Source: Strongylocentrotus purpuratus (taxonomy: Eukaryota > Echinodermata > Echinoidea > Camarodonta > Strongylocentrotidae). Taken from it: a stretch of DNA of 64,000 nucleotides. Below are positions 33,714 to 44,752 of this stretch, piece after piece. The first letter of the stretch is position 1, and every line of letters starts with the position of its first letter. Below the pieces are notes generated by a model. It made no database searches, was not told where the DNA came from, and worked only from the letters and a program-made list of their open reading frames with translations. Location: positions 371,501 to 435,500 of the forward strand of contig NW_022145550.1 of assembly GCF_000002235.5 (NCBI RefSeq). The letters are read 5' to 3'. A program made the position numbers and the translations under genes.

Positions 33714-34660
33714 AGCAGGGGCGGCCGAGTGACTTCCAAAGTTGGGGGGGCACCAATAAAAAGGGCACTTTTTGAAAAAGGGCACCTTCAAAGGGAAATC
33801 TCAAAGCGAAAATATACAATCTTTTAGACATTGGTATATACCCCTACATTGTGATTATATTATCAGGGATAATTTCAATATTTGTTTCACTTTATACACC
33901 ATACAAGATATTGCTTAAGCATCATGCTTTGCACTTGAATGTGATGGTCTGAAAAAAAATTGCGAGCGAGTGAAGCGAGCAAGGAAATTTTTTAAATATT
34001 TGTGAGATCGCAGTGCGAAAAATTACATCTTATAAAGAGGAAAAATCCAATCCTGATGGGGTTATAAGTACATTCTCATAACGGAAGACTAAAAAGACCT
34101 TTGATAAGTAATATAAGTATATCACCTATAGATGCATGAGGGCGGAGCGAGCAAGCTTTGGGAGAAATTGCTCTTAGTCGCTTGAATTTTGGGGCGCGTT
34201 TAATGACGAGAGGAAAAGGGGACACTTATCAGAAAAGAAAAGGAGCATGTGTCAAAGTACAAAAAGTAATTATCAGAGGTGAAAATGGGGCACTTCTTAC
34301 ACCCTCAAAAAGAAGCACTCAAAAGAGATGAAAAAAGTCAGTCATGAGATTAGGAAATGGGCATTTGTCGACGGAAAAGGGGCCCCAATCAGATTTTGAT
34401 AGGGGCATTTATAGGAGGTAAAAAGGGGATAGGTCCCTTATTAGAAAGGAAAAGGGGCACGTATCATTGTTATAAGGGAAATTATCAGAGGTGAAAAGAG
34501 GCACTCATCGCATCTGAAAAGGGGCAATGACCAGATATGAATAGGGGCACTTATGTAAATGAAAAAGGGGCACTTATAATAAAGGAAAATGTGCATTAGT
34601 TGAAAGAAAATGGGCACCGATCAGATTTTAAAGGGGCATTTATCGGAGGTTAAGGAGGCA
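33714..34660. mobile_element. hAT-like left end with GGGGCAC-rich tandem interior at a duplication breakpoint
   Basis: It begins GCAGGGGCGGCCGAGTGAC, like the end of the 48.0-kb element (CAGGGGCGGCGAT), then a G run. The interior has about 35-bp degenerate units around AAAAGGGGCACTTATCAG. No matching right end was found: block B3 sequence starts abruptly at GAAACTCGTCGATTACATTT. The breakpoint between B2 and B3 therefore lies at or in this element. Confidence 0.5.
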
Positions 34661-36720
34661 CTCGAAACTCGTCGATTACATTTACTGACAATCTGAAATA
34701 TTATGTTTTAGGGGCCCATCATTCTTTTTATGCATTTCAGAACAAACATTTTGGCTGTAAATGTTAAAAACCCTCTATGAATAATACAATACAAATGTAG
34801 CAAAGGTTAGAACCACAGGGCCCCGTAATTTCTTCCAAATCGGCCTTAAGAATCAGTTATTCGTGGCAGTCAAGATAACTGCTTTAAACTATTTTTGAGG
34901 TTATGAGGGTATAATAAATCTCAACTTCATACATGATGTGTTGAACCCATTGATGAGAGCCATTATACACTGCTGACATATACAATTTCATTACATTGTA
35001 TATGTCCCTATTCTCTCTTAAATTGTAAATATAGGCCCACCAAGAGCTCACTGGTTTTTGCCTGAACAATGAATTCATCATTAACAATATCTCACTTTTT
35101 ATTGATCGCATTATAAGAAAGTACGAATAAACTACCTTACTTAGAAATTTCTGCTTTCCAAGAGAAAATTGAATTGCGAAAATCAAAGTTTAAAAAAAGC
35201 TTTCTTGCGGGCTTTGTGGATAGGTCCCGTATCTAACTCTTTACTTATTTGTCAAAAGTATCTTTGAATACATATTATGGATGGAGACTTTCATAATGTC
35301 CGAATATTAAGATAAAAGGCGCTATGAAATGTCTCGTGTAGTGGCGTATCCAGGTCCATGGGGGGGGGGGGGTGGGGTTGGCCATCCGAGCCATGAGGAT
35401 TTATTTATTTTCATTTTCTTGGGGTTTTGTGCGTGGGGTATCAGTATATTGACGGATGCTTCTTTCATTTAATTTATAGTGATTTTGAAAAAGTGAACGA
35501 TCTAATGTTTGAACCACTCCTTGTTTTCATTGTCAATCCCTGACAGATACATTGTAATTCATGGATAATCTATTGATTTCCTAATTTGATAAATTGTTTA
35601 TCTTTCCCTATATTCATTTTCCTTATGTGATGTATTCAGATTTGGTCTTCTTTAGATTTGTGAAGAGTGGCGTTACATGTGCTTATAAACTATCAATCTC
35701 TAGCAAGGTCGCGTTGGGGACCGAATTGAATTTTATCAAGTAGTACAAGCAATTTGACATTAAAGTACCTTGCACTAATTTCATGATACAAATTTGTTTC
35801 CCTCAGTTAGACAATTATTAGTCGACAGGGGAGGTGACGGCAAATTGATTGAATGGCACCAATGTGTCCAGGAATATCTAAGTTTATATAAAATTATGTT
35901 TTAATTGACTACCAGTAGAGAAATAAGAAATCAAGGAACAGTTTAGAGCCATTAAAAAAAAAATGGTTAGATGCCAAAAAAGAAACAGGTGACCGGAGAT
36001 TGCAATCCACGTATAACTCAAGGGACAAAAGTATACAGATAAAATGAATACTTGAGTTAAAAAAATTAACTTTAAATAAATACCTTATTATACTGATGGT
36101 CATATTTTATGACCTGACAGTTACCTTTGATATTTGATTTATCCAAGCACTTCTTTGGAAACCGATAACAAAACGCCCCCTGATCATATGTACCTAATAA
36201 TATGCTGTCGCAATTTGTTTACACATTACATCATCTATATCTCAATCTAGGTCAAGGTTCGTGTAGTCTACTTTGCGAACACTTCTATTTGAATTTGTTA
36301 CGTTTTAAGATAAAGTTAAGTAAAGATCGTTGGATAACATTATACAAGAAACTTGATGCGATTGAGCCAGATTGATTATTTTGCACATAATAATCAAGAT
36401 ATACTATGATGTTTTGGGATCATCAAACCCCAATTTTTTGCTGAAGTACACATGCACTGCCCACAAAAAGGAGTGTACACATTTAGCACGATAGAGAGGT
36501 TCATTCTATCAGCTTTTTCTGGTCATATTTCGGATATGGAGGTATTACATTTTGTAGAGCAATGTGTAGGGGATATTTCTATTACGATATCTTTTTTTAA
36601 ACTGACATACACAAAAATTAGACACCTCACAAATAATTTCTCATCTTTACCAGAACTCATTCTCCTCGTAAACATTCAAACTCTCCCAAGGTATTAGCTC
36701 CCCGGCCATTGCAACTATCT
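34660..36720. repeat. Duplicated block B, copy 3 (partial)
   Basis: Matches parts of copy 1 (about 20655-21560, 21830-22480 and 22740-23190) in the same order. A stretch at about 34930-35540 has no counterpart; it includes a 100-codon minus-strand frame of unknown nature and a CAGTGGCGTATCCAGG-like MITE end at 35340. The empty site for the foldback element is visible near 34850. Confidence 0.7.
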
Positions 36721-38660
36721 CCTCATTTAGTGAAGGTATTGAAATGGTAAAATACATGTAGAGAGAGAGAGAGGGGGAGGGGGACGAGCGAGAGAGAAGG
36801 AGGGGGAGACGAGAGCGAGAGCGAGAGTGAGAGCGAGAGTGAGAGCGAAAGTGTAAGAACTGAAATGGACTAGAGGAAATAATAGGCAGTGTAGCTATAA
36901 TTTCAATTTATTTTATTTCCTAAAAAGCGTTTCCCGCGTAAGATAGACATCGTGCAAATGTATTATGGCAACGCGATCGAAATGACGCCTCGTAATCAAA
37001 TACAAATTTATTTGTTTTCGGTGATCATTGTGATATTTTAGGGGAGAGGAAGGAGGGGTAGAAATTTTTGCGTAGCTGGTAAAAGCCTTTCTCAGAACAA
37101 CCTTTTACAGCAAGCAAATAATAGCTAGTTCCATTAAATGCGACACATCGTTAATTACATAATTATGTGTATTTAAATTGATATGCCAGTAGATGTTCAA
37201 ATATATCATTCATTAAAAGAGATGCACAAAATATATTGTAAATTTCATTTCAGAATAATTAATATAATAACAATGTGTGTATGCTTGAAGGTCAGTCAGA
37301 TTTTACTCCGGAACATACCAAACAATGTACAATGATAGGGAGACAAGATCATTTTGGAGCCAAATTTTGAAACTTGGTAATGTGCCAATAAAGAGTGCAT
37401 GGGGTAGATCAGAACTAGAACAGATGGACAAAGGTTGCAATCCACATATAAAGGTGAGAGATAAAACCAATAATTAGATAAAGTTATTATTCCAGTTATG
37501 AGCTCATTTCTAATAAAAGGCCTACGATAAGAAATATAGATTGTGATTCGTTATCGTGTGGTGTTTAGTTGGAATGTTTTATTTTTTACACAACCATTCC
37601 TTTGACAATAGAGTGAATGGCCATTTTCATATTTGGTTTACGCAAGTCATGAAATGTATCAAACCATTTTGTTATATGTTGGCAAAGTAATATAGCAAAT
37701 AAAAGTGATTTTGTATCATGAAGGGATTTTTGTTCTCAATAAATAGGTGACGGCAAATAACTTACATTTGTACATTTTTACTTAATTAAACAATCAATGT
37801 TACACACACATAAATAGTTCAATTATAAAATGTTACTTTGTTACAGTGATATTATATAAACATTCAAATAGTATTATTGAAAAATGACTACTGTCGGAGT
37901 AGTCCAGGATCTGCCCGGTCCTATATAATTCCCTACACACTTGATTCGATTCAAGCCGTCGAAGATGGCGTTATCAACAAACCAGAATCTGCCCGGTCCT
38001 TTATAATTTCCTACACACTTGATTCGATTCAAGCCGTCGAAGATGGCGTTATCAACAAACCGGAATCTACCCGGTCCTTTATAATTCCCTACCCACTTGA
38101 TTCGAGTCCAGCCGTAGAAGATGGCATTATCAACAAACCAGAATCTGCCCGGTCCTTTATAATTCCCTACACACTTGATTCGAGTCAAGCCGTCGAAGAT
38201 GGCGTTATGAACAAACTCATAATAAGACGCCACCAGCCCAGCCTATTTTTTCGCCGGGCGTCCTAATTTAATGATCACGCCATCATCGGCTGGTAGCAAG
38301 TAAGTAGGGAGAGGTAGCTTGTGGAGATCAAAATTAAATAGGCCAGATCCTGGACTACTGTCGAAGATGCATCAGTGTATAAGCAAAACATGCACTAGGC
38401 TGCTAGCCAGCACTTTCTGTTCAAATAAGTTAATTGCAAAAATTATGAGTGTCATAAACATAGTTCTTTAAGTGTAATCTATCTTTAATTGTTACGACGA
38501 AACCATCGTCAATCTCTAGAGTCTAGCGCATTGATCAAGCATTTCTATAATCGATAAACCTTATGAATACAAGCATAAACACTCTAGTAAAAGTGAAAAA
38601 TGTGTACAAGTTTTTCAAACTTTGGAAGAATAAAACATACTTAAAATTGGTCACATGATA
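36721..38660. repeat. Isolated 1.4-kb repeat unit (D5)
   Basis: Has the D-unit landmarks (GACACATCGTTAA, GAAGGCCTACGATAAG-like TAATAAAAGGCCTACGATAA, ACATTTGTACATTTTTACTT) and a GA-rich run at 36761-36850. It is split by a 458-bp hAT-type element. Confidence 0.75.
37900..38357. mobile_element. MITE built around a 78-bp minisatellite
   Basis: Inverted ends TAGTCCAGGATCTG and CAGATCCTGGACTA are flanked by a 9-bp near-duplication, CTGTCGGAG (37891-37899) and CTGTCGAAG (38358-38366). The uninterrupted site ACTACTGTCGGAGATGCATC is present in unit D4. Four tandem units of 78 bp (starts 37911, 37989, 38067, 38145) fill most of it, followed by an ACGCC/GGCGT-rich segment. The 8-9 bp target size suggests a hAT or Mutator-like source. 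Confidence 0.8.
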
Positions 38661-38834
38661 AAAGGAAAGAAGGTAAACTTGTTTCACTTTATGAGATTAT
38701 GTTGCATGAATCTGAGAAGCAATGAATTAACACTACGTTTTAAAACGAAGAAAATCAATCCAACTTCCAGCCTTTTTCGTTCTGTTGATTAGACGTATGA
38801 AAAGTAGTTCAAGCAGTTGAAAATTAAACAATGT

Positions 38835-39080
38835 GAAGGTGTCGTTGTATAGTGGTTAATTCACTTGACTAACAGTCAAAAGCTTGATGGTTCGAACCCC
38901 AGCCCAGTACTATCGTCCTTTGGCAAGACATGTATTCCTGTTTAGCACTCCCAACTACTGAATAGGTACCCGAGTGTACATACTGTACATGTATATACAA
39001 AACATATACATATGCAAATAATCGCATGCTAAAGTCTGACCTCCAAGTAGTGCATGGTCTGTGATGAACTATTTATAAGC
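38835..39080 (+). mobile_element. tRNA-derived SINE
   Basis: The head has an A-box-like GTATAGTGGTTAATTC and a perfect B box GGTTCGAACCCC, followed by CCTTTGGCAAGACATG and an AATAGGTACCCGAG block, the same body order as the SINE at 54.7-55.1 kb. The tail is poorly defined. Confidence 0.7.
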
Positions 39081-39149
39081 AGGTCCCAACGAAGTCATCT
39101 TAAATATTTTTTTTCGTGAAATTGATGATACACAACAAATTACGGATGA

Positions 39150-42100
39150 ATTCAAAACATAAACTCTTGTAACTATAAAGCCATCACTTCCCTGCAACAA
39201 GATAATTGTACCTAAACTTTACAGATTATTTAAAAGATTTCATCAGTATAAGCCTATCATATAACTGCACTTATATACATATGTAAATCACTGCACAAAA
39301 GCAAATCGGCTCCGTAATTCTGCAAGAATAATATATTCCATTGTTAATTCGTTAACGTACATTTTTAAACTGCCTTTAATAACATGTATAATTCCTGAAA
39401 AATTAAAAACAACCGAAATCACCCTTGATCATAAAAATGACCCTCACGTAGTTGAAAACTATAGGCCTACCTCAGTACTACAGCCCTTTAACAATTACCT
39501 AAAAAGTATATAGAGAATCAGTTTCTATTTACATATCCACAGTATATTATCACAAATAGTCATTATGGTTTTTGTTCCGATCACTCAACTGTTCCTTCGT
39601 TGATGAATTCACAGGGTAATGTTGTTTCTTCTAATAGTTCAAATACATAAAGGATAGGAATATTTCAAAACCTGTCCGAGGCTTTCGATATTGTGGACAT
39701 AATATACTCTCACATTATACTCTTACATCATAATATACTCTTACATCATAATATACTCTTTCATCATAATATACTCTTACATCATAATAAACTCTTACAT
39801 CGTAATAAACACTTACATCGTAATATACTCTTACATCATAATATACTCTTACATCGTAATATACTCTTACATCATAATATACTCTTACATCATAATAAAC
39901 TATTACATCATAATATACTCTTACATCATAATAAACTCTTACATCATAATATACTCTTTCGTCATAATAAATTCATAATATACTCTTACATCATAATATA
40001 CTCTTTCATCATAATTTATACTCTTACATCATAATATATTCATGATATACTCTTACATTATAATATATTCATAATATACTCTTACATTATAATATATTCA
40101 TAATATACTCTTACATCATAATATCCTCTTACATCATAATATACTCTTACATCATAATATACTCTTTCATCATAATATACTCTTACATCATAATATACTC
40201 TTACATCATAATATACTCTTACATCATAATATACTCTTACATCATAATATACTCTTACATCATAATATAATCTTTCATCTTAATATACTCTTACATCATA
40301 ATATACTCTTACATCATAATATACTCTTACATCATAATATACTCTTTCATCATAATAAACTCTTACATCATAATATACTCTTACATCGTAATAAACTCTT
40401 ACATTATAATAAACTCTTACATCATAATATACTCTTACATCGTAATATACTCTTACATCATAATATACTCTTACGTCATAATATACTCTTACATCATAAT
40501 ATACTCTTACATCATAATATACTCTTACATTATAATATATTCATAATATACTCTTACATCATAATATACTCTTAAATCATAATATACTCTTACATCATAA
40601 TATACTCTTACATTATAATATATTCATAATATACTCTTACATCATAATATACTCTTACATCATAATATACTCTTACGTCATAATATACTCTTACATCATA
40701 ATATACTCTTACATCATAATATACTCTTACATTATAATATATTCATAATATACTCTTTCATCATAATATACTCTTACTTCATAATATACTCTTACAGCAT
40801 AATATACTCTTACATCATAATATACTCTTACATCATAATATACTCTTACATCATAATATACTCTTACATCATAATATAATCTTTCATCTTAATATACTCT
40901 TACATCATAATATACTCTTACATGATAATATACTCTTACATCATAATATACTCTTTCATCATAATAAACTCTTACATCATTAAATACTCTTACATCATAA
41001 TAAACTCTTACATTATAATAAACTCTTACATCATAATATACTCTTACATCGTAATATACTCTTACATCATAATATACTCTTACGTCATAATATACTCTTA
41101 CATCATAATATACTGTTACATTATAATAAACTCTTACATCATAATATACTCTTTCATCATAATATATTCATAATATACTCTTACATCATAATATACTCTT
41201 ACATCATAAAAACTCTTACATCATAATATACTCTTACATCATAATATACTCTTAAATCATAATATACTCTTACATCATAATATACTCTTTCATCACAATA
41301 TATTCATAATATACTCTTACATCATAATATACTCTTACATCATAAAAACTCTTACATCATAATATACTCTTACATCATAATATACTCTTAAATCATAATA
41401 TACTCTTACATCATAATATACTCTTTCATCATAATATATTCATAATATACTCTTACATCATAATAAACTCTTACATCATAATATACTCTTACATCATAAA
41501 TATACTCTTAAATCATAATATACTCTTACATCATAATATACTCTTTCATCATAATATATTCATAATATACTCTTACATCATAATAAACTCTTACATCATA
41601 ATATACTCTTACATCATAATATACTCTTACATCATAATATACTCTTACATCATAATATACTCTTACATCATAATATACTCTTACATCATAATATACTCTT
41701 ACATCATAATAAACTCTTACATCATAATATACTCTTACATCATAATATACTCTTTCATCATAATATATTCATAATATACTCTTACATCATAATATACTCT
41801 TACATCATAATATACTCTTACATCATAATATACTCTTACATCATAATATACTCTTACATCATAATAAACTCTTACATCATAATATACTCTTACATCATAA
41901 TATACTCTTTCATCATAATATATTCATAATATACTCTTACATCATAATATACTCTTACATCATAATATACTCTTACATCATAATATACTCTTAAATCATA
42001 ATATACTCTTAAATCATAATATACTCTTACATCATAATATACTCTTTCATCACAATATATTCATAATATACTCTTACATCATAATAAACTCTTACATCAT

Positions 42101-44490
42101 AATATACTCTTACATCATAATATACTCTTACATCATAATATACTCTTACATCATAAAAACTCTTACATCATAATATACTCTTACATCATAATATACTCTT
42201 AAATCATAATATACTCTTACATCATAATATACTCTTTCATCATAATATATTCATAATATACTCTTACATCATAATAAACTCTTACATCATAATATACTCT
42301 TACATCATAAATATACTCTTAAATCATAATATACTCTTACATCATAATATACTCTTTCATCATAATATATTCATAATATACTCTTACATCATAATAAACT
42401 CTTACATCATAATATACTCTTACATCATAATAAACTCTTACATCATAATATACTCTTACATCATAATATACTCTTACATCATAATATACTCTTTCATCAT
42501 AATATATTCATAATATACTCTTACATCATAATATACTCTTACATCATAATATACTCTTACTTCATAATATACTCTTACAGCATAATATACTCTTACATCA
42601 TAATATACTCTTACATCATATTATACTCTTACATCATAATATACTCTTACATCATAATATACTCTTTCATCATAATATCCTCTTACATCATAATATACTC
42701 TTACATCATAATGTACTCTTACATCATAATATACTCTTACATCATAATATACTCTTACATCATAATATATTCATAATATACTCTTACATCATAATATACT
42801 CTTTCATCATAATATACTCTTACATCATATTATACTCTTACATCATAATATACTCTTACATCATAATATACTCTTACATCATAATATACTCTTTCATCAT
42901 AATATACTCTTTCATCATAATATACTCTTACATCATAATATCCTCTTACATCATATTATACTCTTACATCATAATATACTCTTTCATCATAATATATTCA
43001 TAATATACTCTTACATCATAATATACTCTTACATCATAATATACTCTTACATCATAATATACTCTTAAATCATAATATACTCTTACATCATAATATACTC
43101 TTTCATCATAATATATTCATAATATACTCTTACATCATAATATACTCTTACATCATAATATACTCTTACATCATAATATACTCTTTCATCATAATATATT
43201 CATAATATACTCTTACATCATAATATACTCTTACATCATAATATACTCTTACATCATAATATACTCTTAAATCATAATATACTCTTACATCATAATATAC
43301 TCTTTCATCATAATATATTCATAATATACTCTTACATCATAATATACTCTTACATCATAATATACTCTTACATCATATTATACTCTTACATCATAATATA
43401 CTCTTACATCATAATATACTCTTACATCATAATATACTCTTTCATCATAATATACTCTTTCATCATAATATACTCTTACATCATAATATACTCTTTCATC
43501 ATAATATATTCATAATATACTCTTACATCATAATATACTCTTTCATCATAATATACTCTTACATCATAATATACTCTTACATCATAATGTACTCTTACAT
43601 CATAATATACTCTTACATCATAATATATTCATAATATACTCTTACATCATAATATATTCATAATATACTCTTACATCATAATATACTCTTACATAAACCG
43701 AAATTTCATGGTGTCCAGGGCGTTCCTCTAGAAATGCTCAAATGGTTGTAACGTTTACTTGATTATCAAGTATATGGTAATCAATTTGTTCGTATTTACA
43801 ATGTATGCAGAATGTTAATTGTTAAGTTACCAAACGGTTTAAAGCCAATATACTAATAATCAATAAGAAGTATACTTTATATTTAATAATAAAAAATATC
43901 AAATATATATTAAATTCACTTGACACAATAACCCTATACAAACATGTAAATTCTACTTCACTAACGAAAGCGATTTTTGATAATTTCCTTGGATGAAGTG
44001 GGATGCCCGTATAAATTATGCAATCGGTAAAGTATCGAGATGGACTGGTATATATATCTTATATTTCCATAATAATTATATTGTATTACAGTTTGGGGAA
44101 ATTTTGTAAAATAAAGATATATACATTATTTAGATAACACCCGAATAATGTAAACGTATACATGTATGTTCCAATATCCATTATTTTGCCAGTTCTTCTC
44201 CCCCTCTTTATGAAGGTAACTACTCTCACTATCACTCATCTATATCAGTGTTGTACAGCAGTTGTTGATTCTATTAATTTTAGAATATACTCCAAAATAC
44301 AATATGAAGTTTGACTGAAGTTAATATTGGCTTTCACAACCATATGACCATAACACAAGAAGAAAAAAGTGTTTTCATATTTCGACATTTTCATATGAAG
44401 TGATTGCACTAATCTCAGTGATAAACATAGATAATCATTAGTCTATTGTCATATGGAGATATGTTCACCTTTGAATAAAATGAATGAATG
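39150..44490 (+). mobile_element. CR1/Jockey-type LINE interrupted by its own expanded 18-mer
   Basis: RT domain landmarks on the plus strand: 'LTYIFKLPLITCIIPEKLKT', then 'VVENYRPTSVLQPF', 'QNLSEAFDIVD' (motif A region), the satellite, then 'KPKFHGVQGVPLEMLKW', later 'ITVWGNF' and 'FFSPSL'-type C-terminal motifs, and a 3' end AATAAAATGAATGAATGAA. Between 'DIVD' and 'KPKFHG' RT proteins normally have HNILL; that codon string is what has been amplified. Several frame breaks make it non-functional. It ends about 130 bases beyond the NOX5 stop codon, in the opposite orientation. Confidence 0.8.
39702..43694 (+). repeat. 18-bp satellite (TAATATACTCTTACATCA)n derived from LINE coding sequence
   Basis: About 4 kb of 18-base units, roughly 220 copies, with common variants (AAACTC, CTTTCA, CTTAAA, TACGTCA) and an 11-base interruption TATTCATAATA that recurs in longer higher-order units; a similar composite at about 41.43-41.58 kb recurs at 42.23-42.39 kb. 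Because 18 is a multiple of three, translation gives endless 'HHNILL' with few stops. Both edges continue into the RT frame of the host LINE. Confidence 0.95.
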
Positions 44491-44620
44491 AAAGTATTGT
44501 GCCGAATGGGACACGCGGTGTGCGGATTTTAGTAACTGCTGCACTTTCCGTTTCAAATCTTTAAAAAGTTAGATTACTTTGTGTTTGGTCAATTCTTTAA
44601 AACATGATGTCTTCATGGTC

Positions 44621-44752
44621 TTAGAAGTTCTCCTTTCTGAATTCCATGTGGTACTGTAAGCATTTGGTTGAAAGGATCTTTCCTAGAGCAGGAGAGCCAC
44701 AGAAGAACACAGTGATCTTGCCTTTGTGCTGCTGTTTCAGGTTTTGGAAAAC
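44621..44752 (-). CDS. NOX5: NOX5 exon m (last exon with stop)
   Basis: Acceptor CACATTAG, 43 codons and TAA. 'VFQNLKQQHKGKITVFFCGS', 'PALGKIL' and the C-terminal 'RKENF', the conserved NOX end. No clear polyadenylation signal was recognised between the stop and the 3' end of the opposing LINE. Confidence 0.95.
   Translation of the reverse strand, partial: VFQNLKQQHKGKITVFFCGSPALGKILSTKCLQYHMEFRKENF

Larger units (their letters stand above)
30184..33715. repeat. Duplicated block B, copy 2
   Basis: Paralogue of 19070-22870. It includes an (AT)n microsatellite at 30273-30333 absent from copy 1, the shared mariner-like element, and a private TTAA MITE. It lacks the foldback element. It breaks off at 33715 at a hAT-like end. 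Confidence 0.8.

Noticed and set aside
37874-38266. 119- and 129-codon frames on opposite strands as repeat proteins
   Set aside because: A 78-bp minisatellite with length divisible by three keeps frames open on both strands; it lies inside a MITE.
39693-40034. 113-codon HHNILL-repeat frame as a possible secreted repeat protein
   Set aside because: It is satellite sequence derived from LINE codons, with no start context or signal peptide.
39693-43694. CRISPR-like regular repeats
   Set aside because: The units are contiguous with no spacers, and the genome is eukaryotic.
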